Origin: Apiotrichum sp. Y4204
Lineage: Eukaryota; Basidiomycota; Tremellomycetes; Trichosporonales; Trichosporonaceae
NCBI GenBank assembly: GCA_025531455.1
Contig: JAMYHL010000043.1
Span: forward strand, 62,001 to 126,000
Length of the DNA stretch: 64,000 bases
Direction: 5' to 3'
Below, one piece after another: positions 37,403 through 48,900 of the stretch; within the stretch, counting starts at the first letter, position 1, and each line of letters starts with the position of its first letter. Below the pieces are notes generated by a model. That model did not search any database, was not told the DNA's origin, and saw nothing but the letters and a program-made list of their open reading frames with translations. The position numbers were made by a program, and so were the translations under genes.

Positions 37403-38984
37403 CTTGGTTGTCGCTGGTGCTGAACGAAGGGGGAGTGAAGAGGAGAAAGAAGGGGATGTCGAGAGGCGACGGAGCGATACAGTCGGTGATATACAAGTGA
37501 GAATAAGAGGGGCTTGCCGGGGTTGGGGACGTGGACGCGTGGGACGTGGCACCCAAAGGAGACACAGACAAATCACGAGGGCTAAGCGAAGAGCGGACAA
37601 GCTATACAAAGAGCGCGGATGTTCCGGTGGGATGGGACGCCAAGAGAATCCGCGGGGGCGCACAACGATTCATTCAAGTACCACGCCAGATGCCTCACCC
37701 AGCGTCAGCTGTATCACTGTATCACCCACAGCCGATCATCTGACGTCACTAGAAACCACAAGGTGCCTTCGCTAGACGCTTGACGCGTTTCGGCGAGAAC
37801 CCGTCGCGTGTAGCAGATCGGACAAACGTAGTACAACGTGCAACGTGCGACACAAAAGTGGGCCAAGTACCAAAGTACGGCAAAGAGAAACGAATTCACG
37901 GCATTCTGAGAAGCTTCCTGTTCCATCAGCATCGCAGCTGCGGATGTCACGGCTGCATAGCCACTGCGGTACTACCGTCCAGCAGCGGGACCGTGAACCT
38001 TAAGGGCCAAAGGGACATTTCCACCAATCAACCCCGCTCGGCCCTCTCTGGCCCCAGTCTGGGCGCTCTCCTGGCCCCACTTGAATCAGAGAAGCAGAGA
38101 AGCAATCGGGCGATCGTGTCTGGGGGTCACTGAGGTCACTGTCAGGCATCTGCGCGCCTCCCGATCTCATCCAAAGAACTCGATGACGCTCGCTGTGTGT
38201 ATTCACGTCGCAGCAGTGTCACACGGATTGAGACCACCTACTGTATGTACAGTATACCCCTCGCGCCCCTCGCTGCCAAATGACATACGGGACAACGGCC
38301 TGGATGAGAGACGGGGGGGGTGGAGCCTTCGAACAAGAAGACGCTGTATCTCGAGAAAAATGCGGCGAACGCCGCTGTTGACGCGACGGGTGTTGTTGAC
38401 TTTTGATACGAACCATCGTTCGTTGAACCTAGTATCAGCGTTCGACATTACAAGCAGCGTATTTCATGTCGTGCTGGTGACAACGCTAGGCAATTAGGCA
38501 ACCATTCCCTTTCTCTATCTCGCTGCGTCCATCGTCCATGTAGCTGTTGTGCACTTGCGACGCATCACACTTGGTTACCTTGGTTTCATCGGGTCGTATT
38601 CGGCCAATTCAGGCCCGCGGCAACATTCTCGTCTCCTCAATGCTGTGCAGCACCAAAGCTTAAGGTCAGCTGATCAGCTGATTAGATACAGTATCGCCTC
38701 CAAACTACACTTCGTGACCTCTGCAAAGCACGGTGCTGCCGGGTTGCTTGGTTGCTTTCGTCGGGGTCGCTTTTTCACTTCTTCACGCCACTCTCTCTCG
38801 CATTTTTCATCCATCCACCCACTCACTCACTTTTTCACTTACCTTTCTCACTTTCGTCTGTTCGGCACTCGTCGACAGTCAATCGCGCCCGAATTGGACC
38901 CGTTCTCGCTGTCGTTCGTGCTGTCGTTCTCGCTCCCGCTCTCGTGCTACCGACGTACTCGAACGCTCCGCCGCGCTCAATCCA
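37403..38984. other. Intergenic: divergent promoters of the SMP-C2 gene and the F-box-like gene
   Basis: No conserved frame. A CT-rich leader-like stretch (38750-38960) directly precedes ATG 38985; the frame extends through it, but its translation is low-complexity and is not taken as protein. A run of eight G lies near 38313. Confidence 0.55.
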
Positions 38985-40793
38985 ATGCCAGGCGTCATCG
39001 ACTCTCAAGGGTATCCACACATCATCGAGCAGATATTCGAGGTGGCACCGCGTGAAGCCCTCCTCGCTCTGCGGACGGCTTCGAGGTCCTTTCGAGATGC
39101 GGCCGACTCTTTCCTGGATGTGGAGCACCTGGTAGTGGACCTCAAGTCCCGTTCTCGCCGTTTGACGCTGCGTAGCCTCTCCGGCCAACGCATTCCGGCG
39201 CTCTGTGCGTACGAGGCGCTTTACGACTTGGGCCTCGGCGAGGATAGACAGGCCCCCAGCCTGAATCTCGCGCCCCCTCACCCAATCCCGAAAAACCAGT
39301 GGGATCATGACGACGACTATCTCTGGGTTGTTGACGAGCTGGGAAAGTACCAACGTTCCGACGATGAGTTCTCAGTCTATGTCCCCTCGGAGGATGGGAT
39401 GGAGTCGGACGTAGGCGATGATGTGGACGTCCGCTCATCCGTCAGCCAAGGATACGAGGATAACGCACTCCGTCGGGAGATGATACGCCGTTCCTATGCC
39501 GAGTTGGACGAAATCGAGGCCTGTCCCCAGTGTCAGGAATGGGAGGCGGCAGCGTTACGCCGCCTTGAACGCGAAGGCGAGATGGCAGTCCTCGAGGCAC
39601 AGCACAAGCAGGACCTCCGCGAATGGTTCTCACAGCACAAGAACGCAACACGCATACAAGCTTTATACCCCGAAAACCCAGAAATGTGGCCTGAGATTCC
39701 ACCTCGACCTGAAAAACCTGTACTGATCGAGGACGAAGACAATGTAGAGAGATCTCACCGCGTTCACGAGCACGATCATCCCCATGAGGCTGCAAACCGT
39801 CCATTCTGGGGCCAATTCGCGATGGCGGAGAGAACGGCACTCGAATTGTTCGCGAAGACTGTTACTCGGATGCGGGTCCTCGACGTTCCAGGTCCCGCTC
39901 TTTTGCATGATCTTGCCGCGTTTCCCAATGTCGAAATCATAAGATACTTTGGCTATCCCTCGCATAGCCCTGCGTGGTGGGAGTTCCGCGCACCGACAAC
40001 GGTGCGCTTCATCGACATCGTGCCGCCCACTCCAAAGGGTTGGTCAAGGGCCACACAGTACGACATGACGGAACCTACTCGGGTACACGTCCCGGGGAAC
40101 GATGGGGAGTCAGAGCCACAGGAGTTTAGGTACTACGATGAGCGCAGCCTTATGTTGTATCGAACGTCAGGGAGCAGTCAAAGAAAGTGGGTCACTGCGA
40201 TCAAGTACCACCCGGCCCACCCCCGGCTTTCCGCCTGCCGAGTTTATGTGCGCTGGCCAAAGCACCTACCAAATGTGGAAGAAGAGGTCGCCATCATGAT
40301 TCCCGACACCAGCGAACCACCGGTAAATGTGGCCGAGATTGAGGACATTTCTGGCGACCCCGTCGGCATCAACGACCACATGTACGATAGCCGATACGTC
40401 CCGAGAATGGAGGAGAAGGAACATGAGCTAGGTCCTTTGAACTTGTGGCTTTATTGGCAGGTGTACGGGAGAGTTCGCGAACTTAGGGACGAGGAGGAGA
40501 TACAGGCGCGCTCGCGTCTTACAGTGGTTGGGCTTCTCGACATGGGCAACGCGGCATTGGGGCTTCGGGATGATTGTTCCGTGTCCGAATCTTTTCCCAA
40601 CTTTGTCGAATGCGATACGGAGCAGCGTGTGTATGCCTGTCTTACTTACTGGTTCACCCGCATTTGCGAAACCGTGGGCGTGACGTACCCCGAGGGCGCG
40701 TGGGATGCTCGGCAGTTTGTCCGCTTGCTGTCCCACGACGAATATCGGCAGGAGGTGGGAGACTGGCAGTATCACATGGAGACTGTCGAGTAG
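38985..40793 (+). CDS. F-box-like protein, function unknown
   Basis: Intronless frame of 602 residues from ATG 38985 to TAG 40791-40793. The start (MPGVIDSQGYPHIIEQIFEV then APREALLALRTASRSFRD) looks like an F-box-type helical motif: a Pro/His-containing first helix, then LLALRxxSRxFR. F-box proteins recruit substrates to SCF ubiquitin ligases; a link to Skp1 here is inference. The rest is acidic and not repetitive, with one CxxC pair (EACPQCQEW). An acidic stretch (SEDGMESDVGDDVD) separates the box from a large C-terminal domain I cannot name (VRFIDIVPPTPKGW, WLYWQVYGRVREL). Similar solitary F-box-like proteins form families in Trichosporonales as far as I recall. Confidence 0.72.
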   Translation: MPGVIDSQGYPHIIEQIFEVAPREALLALRTASRSFRDAADSFLDVEHLVVDLKSRSRRLTLRSLSGQRIPALCAYEALYDLGLGEDRQAPSLNLAPPHPIPKNQWDHDDDYLWVVDELGKYQRSDDEFSVYVPSEDGMESDVGDDVDVRSSVSQGYEDNALRREMIRRSYAELDEIEACPQCQEWEAAALRRLEREGEMAVLEAQHKQDLREWFSQHKNATRIQALYPENPEMWPEIPPRPEKPVLIEDEDNVERSHRVHEHDHPHEAANRPFWGQFAMAERTALELFAKTVTRMRVLDVPGPALLHDLAAFPNVEIIRYFGYPSHSPAWWEFRAPTTVRFIDIVPPTPKGWSRATQYDMTEPTRVHVPGNDGESEPQEFRYYDERSLMLYRTSGSSQRKWVTAIKYHPAHPRLSACRVYVRWPKHLPNVEEEVAIMIPDTSEPPVNVAEIEDISGDPVGINDHMYDSRYVPRMEEKEHELGPLNLWLYWQVYGRVRELRDEEEIQARSRLTVVGLLDMGNAALGLRDDCSVSESFPNFVECDTEQRVYACLTYWFTRICETVGVTYPEGAWDARQFVRLLSHDEYRQEVGDWQYHMETVE

Positions 40794-41716
40794 CATTCGA
40801 GGGTGTTGGAGAATTAAAGTCGGACAAGGTCAAACTCACATGTACATCGCACTAAGTGTACTGTAGTATTAGAGTAGATATAATATTTCACTTCCCATGT
40901 CGTGGCGAGCTTCCTCTCGAACCTCGAACCTCGAACCTCGAGCATGTATTGTGGGCAGATTAGAATTTTCCTCACAGACTAACAGCCCAATAGCTTTTAT
41001 TGATTCTATCCTCTATGACGCATTGGGTGATTGCGTGGAGACTCAAAGATTGACGGCTTCTGAGCTGATCACAGGTCAGGCATGGTGTGGAAGACTGTGG
41101 TACTGCGTCCAAGCCTGCACCTGCACGACTGAAACGCTGACGTGCCAAGATGTGAAACGCTAATCTCTGTTAGGTAAAACCCGATGACTAGACGCGCACG
41201 CGCCTTTCTTGCTTCTTTGGATCTGGAGCTAAATTAGCACTTAGCACCCTTACAGTCGCGACCACATCCTTTGAAGTGAAGGAGGAAGGGCAAGGAGGAA
41301 GACGCAAACAGTGCAAGGACTCGCAGCAGGTCCTCAGTCATCCGGCCTGAGCCCCCCTGGTCTGTCGGTTGAGAACGGCACGAACTGCTTGGCTGCTTCA
41401 CCAGATCACCAGCTCAACAGCATTGCAGCATACTGGTAAAGTACGTACCGTATTTACAATTTGTCCGGTGCAGGCTGCCATAGGCAGAGTATATTAATGC
41501 GTGGTGACAACTTTTCCTCCTTCCTCATCTCCTTATCTCTTCACTCTTCTTTTTTCTCCTCACGCCTTCTGCCCTCACTTCTTCTTCACCGTCCCTTCTG
41601 CACGTCGCTTCCAGCCTTCAAGTACTACAGGAGTCACACAGCCGACCTCTAATAAGTACACTCCTCATAGATTAGCAGACCAACACTCTCTTACTGTAGA
41701 CACCTTCAATCCCACC
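40794..41716. other. Intergenic: promoter of HsbA-like gene 1
   Basis: It holds a tiny tandem repeat of CTCGAAC (about 40916-40940), a block shared with the promoter of the second HsbA-like gene (41207-41236), a TATA candidate at 41490-41497 and a CT-rich leader (41515-41600). No gene seen. Confidence 0.6.
41490..41497 (+). promoter_or_regulatory. Candidate TATA box, HsbA-like gene 1
   Basis: TATATTAA, 220 bases before the ATG and followed by a CT-rich leader, in the same arrangement as the second paralogue. Confidence 0.55.
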
Positions 41717-42351
41717 ATGCGCACCCTCGCTCTTCTCACCCTCATACTCAGCTTTGTGGCCGTCGCCCTGGCCCAAGCTCTGGAAGCCGAAGTTCGCAAC
41801 AGTCTTCAATCCATGACGAAACTGGCGAATGAACTTTACTCTAGCGCCGAGGCCATGAACGAAAACAGCGTTCTTGGTATCACCGAGGGGAAGGGACCCT
41901 ACGCGGTATGTTTTTCTCTGCCCAGAAGCTCTGTTAATGTTTCATCGCTCACTGGTAGGAAATCGTTTCGGGTCTCGAACAGCTCTCGCATGACGCCGTT
42001 CACCTCAGGGAGCTGCTTCACGCTACGGCCCAGAGGTTCTCCGTCGCCGAGAGTCTTCGCATTGTTAAGGACCATCGTGCGTTTACCGAAGCCCAAAACT
42101 CTTTCGTCAACGCCATGGTCAATAAGGCGACCATCCTCGACAAGCTCGTTCACATTGGACCCTCGTTCCCCCCTCAGTTCACCCGCCTCCGCCTTGCTAT
42201 TGACGAGATGTCTCAGGCGCTCGTTCGCTACATGGTTCCTGTCACCGAGAAGTGGATTAATCAAGGGAAGCAGGCCATGCTTTCGGGTCTCGACATTGCG
42301 ATTAAAAAGTACACGCCCATCGTCCAGCTGACCCCAATGAGCCCTTTCTAA
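41717..42351 (+). CDS. Secreted HsbA-like (hydrophobic surface-binding / galactomannoprotein family) protein 1
   Basis: Small secreted protein of 193 residues with a signal peptide (MRTLALLTLILSFVAVALAQ) and an all-helical mature part without cysteines, as in the HsbA/Mp1 family that coats hydrophobic surfaces or fungal walls. One 53-base intron follows GKGPYA in phase 0. Mature features include LQSMTKLANELYSSAEAMNE and LDIAIKKYTPIVQL. It is the paralogue of the gene at 43877: same length after splicing, same intron position and same C-terminal LDIAI-KYTP motif. The ATG context CCCACCATGCGC is identical in both. Family naming is moderately sure; secretion is very likely. Confidence 0.75.
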
Positions 42352-43876
42352 ATCAACCCAAGCGCTTCCCTACATGGCCGAGTCGTCAAAGCCGGAGACA
42401 CCGTTCATAGTTCATACCAATAGTTAATTTGCGTGACGTCGTAGTTAATCTGTTGGATGAGCATAGACTGTCCTGTCTTTAAGATACAGTGAGCGGAGCA
42501 AAGACACGACTATCCGCCCAGATACCCCTAAGCGCGAGAGCTGAGCCCAACATTGTAACGCTGTCGAGCATGACGTTGAACAATGCCATTTACGGTACAC
42601 AGAGCACAGAAATTGCGGCACTGTCAGCTGCTTCGCTCACTCCTACACGGTACAGTAGCTCAACTTTCTCTGGCGATCAGGCGATCAGGCGATGTCTCTT
42701 GATTCGAGAAACCAATTATTAGTGGCCTACGTGACAGTTTGAGATTTCACTAAAACCGTCTAGTTTAGACTACTTGGGCCAGTCAGGCCTGTCACTAGCC
42801 TACAATAACCGATCTGCATCAGGGATCCGACCGAGGGCCTGTTAGTTTGATAACAGTAGGCGATGGCCCGAGTTGCAAGACGCGTGAGGCGTCCTTCCAA
42901 ATTTGCAGATCCAGAAAGTCTGTGTGGCCTTGTGGGAAGTGTACGTTCGAGGCCTCGAGGATTTGAGGATCTGACACGAGAACAATAACAGGACGCAGTC
43001 GCTCCAGGCGGCGCGTGGCCCGCGGGGCGAGGTGAACACCCTTTCTCCGTAGCACCGACGATCAGAAGGATCGATAGATGGCCCGATAGACATACAGTAC
43101 CGTAATCGAGACTGCAGGCTGCTAAGAAGCATCGTACCCTAGGTCCAGGCCGTCCAGGGCGACTGGCTCTTTTTTCTTTGACCTTCGATCAGTTGCACAC
43201 CAGCGCTTGAGGATTTGCGGGGCCACATGCCACAGGCCAGTCAACCTGCGGGCACAGGTTCACTACGCGCACTGCGCCACTCCGTGTCTACAGGTGCACG
43301 ACACTGACGACGCGCGGCGCCTGGATCCTGGACGCGTCTCTAATAAAACCGATCGCCTAGCGCGAGCTGACTACGGGCAAAAGTGCTTCTCGCTCTTGCT
43401 TCTTTCATCTTGGATCTAAATTGCGATCCTTGGCAGGTCGTTAGGTCATCACCCACCCTACCTGCTTCAGTAGAAAGCAAAATCGACCTGCGGCCTCCGC
43501 CTTACAGTTGCAGGCGCCGCGGAAAGACGTCACGGCCCGTGTCACTTTCGGTTCTTGACTTGTCAGTTTTTCAGCTCGTCAGCCCTTTGCGCTCAGCCAG
43601 AGGCCAGCAACCAGCGTCCAGCTTTCCTCAGAACACAGAGTGCGGAACAGATATATAAAGGGGACTGCTTGTTGGCTTTTCTCCCACATCCCCATCCTCC
43701 CAATTCTTCACCTATCCGAGTCCTCCTCACTATTCCATTCCCTCGTTCATTCTCTCATTATTCCACACTGTCACACTGCGTCCGATCGTCACTGTAGCCT
43801 CCAAACACCTTCCTTGACAGACACCTTCCTCGTCCAACCCTTTCCTCATACAACCTTGAGCCACCCCCATCCCACC
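42352..43876. other. Intergenic between the two HsbA-like genes
   Basis: No conserved frame. It includes the promoter block shared with the first paralogue (43389-43422), a TATA candidate at 43652-43659 and a CT-rich leader. Confidence 0.6.
43652..43659 (+). promoter_or_regulatory. TATA box, HsbA-like gene 2
   Basis: TATATAAA, 218 bases upstream of the ATG and followed by a CT-rich leader. Confidence 0.65.
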
Positions 43877-44509
43877 ATGCGCTTTATCTCTCTCCTCACT
43901 GCCGTCACAAGCCTTGTGACGGTCACCCTGGCCTTCAATCCCGTTAAAGAAGAACTCGATTTCGTCTTCCAGAGTATGGTCTCCACGGCGGCGGATAAAG
44001 TTATCCCTGCCGCCAAGGACATCAACGTCGTCAATGCGCGCCTGGCCACTGTTGGAGAAGGTCCCTACCCTGTATGTTATTTTCCTATGGCCTGCTGTAA
44101 CGTGTGACCGCTAATGTGCTAGGTCGTCGCTTGGGGTCTTGATGAGTTCCGCGCCCAATGTGACACCATCGTGGAGATCGTCGAAGACATCCTCGCCCCG
44201 CCTTCCATTTTCCTGAACCGCGACGAGAGCGACGCCGTCGCTGGCGCCTACGACCGTGCAGCTTCCTTTGTCCTTGACGTGATCGACACTTTGAACGAGA
44301 AGGCCTCGGTTATTGACTCGCTCGTTTCTGTTGGTGGGCAAATTGGCCCCCGACTTGAGGGCCTCCGCCGGGTCGTCGCCGATATGGCACACGGCCTCGT
44401 TGAAATCGTCGAACTTTCTTCTGTGGACCCCATCAACCACACAAGTGACGCTTTCATCGCAGCCCTCGACATTGCCATTACCAAGTACACTCCCCTCGTC
44501 GATCTGTGA
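43877..44509 (+). CDS. Secreted HsbA-like protein 2
   Basis: 193 residues: signal peptide MRFISLLTAVTSLVTVTLA, then a helical acidic domain with a single cysteine (FRAQCDTIVEIVEDIL). A 51-base intron follows GEGPYP in phase 0, at the same place as in the first paralogue. The C-terminal motif LDIAITKYTPLVDL matches the other copy. It has one N-glycosylation sequon (NHTS). Sequence identity outside the ends is modest, so the duplication is old. Probably a cell-wall or surface-active protein. Confidence 0.75.
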
Positions 44510-47365
44510 GACACCATTCGATCATCAAGCCCCTAGCCCGCTTTGCTACTCGCCCTCAGGTAGTCTGTGTTTGCAGTTAGTTGTCTTTCCCCGTAGCAAG
44601 ACAGTAGATGACTGTGTTATGAATCGTTGAACCTCACGTCGGACATTGGCCTGTTTCATCAACTGCCACTCAAACTCACGTTTCCTTTTGCCGATGCCTT
44701 CAACACTTGGCTCCTTGCTTTCACGGGCAGTGCGTCTCTTGCAGCGGTGTTTCCAACTGAGTAAAAGTCACCGAGCAATACACGTTAACAACACAAGGAG
44801 CAACGAGTGATGAAGCTTTCGAACTGTAAGCGCAGGCTCTAGGCCCCGAAGGGAAAACAGATTGCAAAGTGCGTAATAACTGGGATATTCTACCACAGAT
44901 GGAAATCCCCATCCTCACAAGGGCATACTGTATTGCAGCCTTCATGCTCTCCCAAGCGGTGGTCGCCGCTCATCAGTGATGACATTTGACCTTAACAGTC
45001 CACAGGCCACACGGCCGGGGCAGCAGTTGATATCGGCAGTGTCCGCTCCTCGCCGGGGAATGATTCCAGCGATCTAGCATATGTCTGGCCACCTGCTGAT
45101 CGCTGATCCGCTAACGCTACTAAGATTTTGACGTTGTCTTGGAATCCCGCAATCCTGGATTCTCGGAAGTGCCGAAATCTGTATACTTTGGAGCAAGCGG
45201 GTAATATCACGAGATGACCCGCTGAGATGTACTTGCCCACAGATCACAGGAGCATCGTCTGTCAGCTTGCGGTTGATCTCCACCATCTTCAACTTTCCCA
45301 TCGATCGTCGATCAGTCAGTACTCACAACCAGTGATCGCCCGGCTCTAATTCACTGCCTCGGGATCGACAGGGACCAGGAACATGACTGCTAGTGCCGTT
45401 TTTCACTTGGCATTGAGCATTTGCCGTGCCCCGTGATGTTTGCGTTAGGCTTCAAGAGCCCTGCTGCAATGTTGTGTCATGAGCTGAGGACATTGGTGTG
45501 CAGTGGACTGTTTTACTCCTTCGGCCACCATGGCCTCCGTCGATCTAGTCTAAGTCTCGGAAAGCTTCAGAGTACGTGCCGTAGTCTGCATCTTCATGCT
45601 TATCACGGGGCTGTTCCGACGTGCGAACTCGGAATGATCTGCGGATCTGCGAAAGGTGAGCTGAAAGGAGGAACAGCAGCCAGGTACAGTACAAGGCATG
45701 TAAACCTAACATCCGCCCCCGGGCTCCTGTTTCTTCGGTGCTCTCTCTCGCTGAGACAAACGTTCCTTGCAGTTCTGTGCACGTGCAACAGTTCCTTGTG
45801 AGTCTCAGTCTCCAGAACGGCATGCAGCACAGCTCTACGGACAGAGAGCTGTGATCAAGTCAAGGCAGGAGTCGGCCGATCTCAGGGCTACAGCCAATCG
45901 ACGGGTGGAGCGTGATCATGTCGGGGCGCCACGGGCGCCATGCCACTTCCAACCCACTCTGTTTCCCGTTCTGCACGGACCTTCCGGACATTTTGAGATC
46001 TTCGGTTACGGGTTGGCGACAGTGTGGCACCCCACCTGATGGAAGCAAGGCGCCAGTTAAGCGCCACCGTGCCGACAACCGAGCCTCGCGGCTGCGACAT
46101 TCATCTGAGCTGTGTTTTGCCTGTTTGGTGTCTTGAGCCGCTCCCAGAGTCCGGATCTACCGGATCGACAATCTACGGCATTATGGAAATAGTGAATAAG
46201 GTAGTCGGGCCACAGCCCCACATTATCGAAGCGTTGAAGGAAGGGATCGGAACCCGGCCACGAATGGAAGCGGCCATGACCGTCTTCCATTCCGCGGATG
46301 CGGTTCTCATCCCGATCAGGAACAGAACATGGTTAAGAAGGCAAATTAGGCGCGGGGCCGGGGCCCTTTCACGTCCACCGTCCAATGAGAGGAGCTGGTG
46401 GGTGGGGCCGGGGCCTGGGAATAGTCCCGTGGATCTGCTGATCACGACTGTGTGTCTTACCAGACCTGAGATTTCCCAATTTGCAGGGCTACATGCAGAG
46501 TCGCCGAGGTTGATGGGGGGGCTGAATTGATCTCTCCTACCTTTCTCCGTCTTGCACACAACACCACCCCTCTACCCACGCATCACCTTGGGCCTGCCGC
46601 CCTGCTGCCCTGCCAAGGACAGCCGCGGAAGATAAGCAGTGGGACTGGTCTGTTATCGTCCTCCTTTGACGCCTGGGAGCTTGGCGTTTCTCTCTAGGAC
46701 CCACAGAGCAATCGCCAAGGATGACCGATCCCGAGCCGACGGACAATGCACAACAGACAGGGTGACTGTGAGGCGGCGAGGCGGGGCGCCACTGCAGAAG
46801 GGCCATTCATCTCCTGTGCTGTACAGGCGTCTCGCGTTGTTGTGGACACTCCCGCCGACATCGAGACATTTGATGGAACCCTTAACACTGTGAGTCGCAC
46901 AGCACGGAAGGCTCCTTTAATTGCAATCCTGCTGTTCTGTTAACCGCACCTGCCGTGATCTCCGTTTTGGCGCTCTGGAGCTTACGCCCTCCCAAGCTGT
47001 CGTGCTGGTCCGAGGATCCCTGTCGATCCAGAAGATTAAAGCAGCACAGCACATGACACAGACCGGATCATCCAGCCCATCGCGAGGAGTCAGCCGCGGG
47101 TGGATTGCCTTTCGGCACTGAGACAGTGTTCTTTCCGCTTATCGTCGTGGTACTTCTGGCGATCGCAGATGACTGGCCGTGGCTGGGATAGCCAGACAAG
47201 ATGGGGCTCGAGCGCGAGATCGAAGCGACAGAATGTGTGCTGCTTACTGGACAGACGATAATCCAGTTCTCTGCTGCATATAATGAGCCAGAGGAAGATT
47301 TGCATTGCTTTTTTGTCTCTCTCACGACACCAACGTCTTACAGAACAGATACTGTCCATATCACC
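44510..47365. other. Large intergenic region, no gene recognised
   Basis: 2.9 kb. Frames here are short and without recognisable motifs or codon structure. A 12-base GC block occurs twice exactly 50 bases apart (46354 and 46404), flanking a CCAAT box (about 46382). A TATA-like TATAAT at 47279-47284 precedes the gene that starts at 47366. Confidence 0.5.
46354..46415. repeat. Pair of GGGGCCGGGGCC blocks 50 bases apart
   Basis: Identical 12-base GC blocks at 46354-46365 and 46404-46415 flank CCAAT. They may be promoter elements. Confidence 0.5.
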
Positions 47366-48834
47366 ATGTCCCCAAGGCCGACTCCAGAGCCCACCCCGCA
47401 CCCGCGGCGATACCGACTCGTCGAGCGCCAAACGTTTTCCAGCTTCGCTTCATTTTCGAGCTCGGCGCCCGACAGTGGTGTGACGTCCTCGATCATCTGC
47501 CCCATCGGCTCGAGGTACGATCCAGAATTCAACGAGTGTCGCCAAATCGGCGACTGTCCCTCCGGCCAAGTATACGACGAGCAGAACCAGCGCTGCATTG
47601 ACAGCTTCCTTTGTGCACCAGGCTTCACGGCCGTCAACGGCGAATGTGTCCAGACATGTCCCACTGGCCAGTCTCTCGTTAGTGGCACCTGTACCCCCAA
47701 CGGATGCCCAAGCGGCCAGGTCATGGTCAGCGGGACCTGCACGTCCCCCGAAACGTGTCCCACCGGCCAGACTAGGGTCGACGGACAATGCGTTCCCGAT
47801 GCCTGCCCCTCAGGCCAGACCTTGATGAACGGTCAATGCACGTCAACAACGTGCCCCTCCGGGCAGACCATGGTCGACGGGCAATGCAGGGATTCGACGA
47901 CGTGCCCCTCCGGCCAGGCCATGGTCGACGGACAATGCAGGGATTCGACGACGTGCCCCTCCGGTCAGGCCATGGTCGACGGTCAATGTAGGGACTCAAC
48001 GACTTGCCCCTCCGGCCAGACAGCCGGCGCCGACGGAAAGTGTGCGCCAGCGGCGTGTCCCACCGGTCAGACCCGCGACGCCAGCGGCACCTGTCGGACC
48101 CCAATCCAGTGTGGGCCAAACGAAGTGGAGCGCGACGGCAAGTGCGTAGCGACGACATGCCCCACCGGCCAACGGGCGCAGGGTACCGAGTGCGTTGCCA
48201 TCACCTGCCCCGACGGCCAGACCCTCAACATGAAGGGCGAGTGCGAGAAGACGACCATCACCTGCAAGTCCGGCGAGGTTCTCAACGGCGACAAGTGCGA
48301 GATTCTCGTCCGTACCTGCCCCTCTGGCTTTGTCCTCAACTCGAACAGCCAATGCGAGCAAAGCACCAAGGTCTGCCCATCGGGTCAGGTCCTCGGTCCC
48401 AACAACATTTGTGGCACCGTGGCGTCCATTTCTACCTTCCGCAACATTGTCACCACCTCAAACGGCAGAGTGTTCACCACGTCCGTGCCGACCATGGTTC
48501 CGTCCTTTGCGGCCGTCCCGACCGCGAGCAGCACGTCCAACACCAAGACTATTGCGATCGGTGCGGGCGTCGGCGGTGGCGTCGCGCTCCTGGCAATTGC
48601 TGGTGGCGCATACTTCTTCTTCAAGAAGTTTGTCGGGGGCAAGTCCGCCGGTCCCAAGTACAAGCCCACCGCCCATTACTCGAGCCAGTACTCGAGCACT
48701 CCTGGTCCCGACATGGAGGGCAAGCAGTTCTTCAACAGCGGTGACCTTTACGATACCGTTCAGCATGTCGGTATTGATCAAGCAACGCAACAGGCGAACC
48801 AGGCAATGCAGCAGCAGCAGGCCCAGCAGCAAGC

Positions 48835-48900
<66 letters not shown>

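Noticed and set aside
38733..38984. N-terminal extension of the F-box-like gene
   Set aside because: It is coded by a CT-rich leader. The hydrophobic start and Arg/Ser run look like chance translation, and the F-box motif begins right after Met at 38985.
46024..46530. 168-residue plus-strand frame in the large intergenic region
   Set aside because: No recognisable motif or codon pattern, it overlaps GC blocks, and there is no promoter or splice context.
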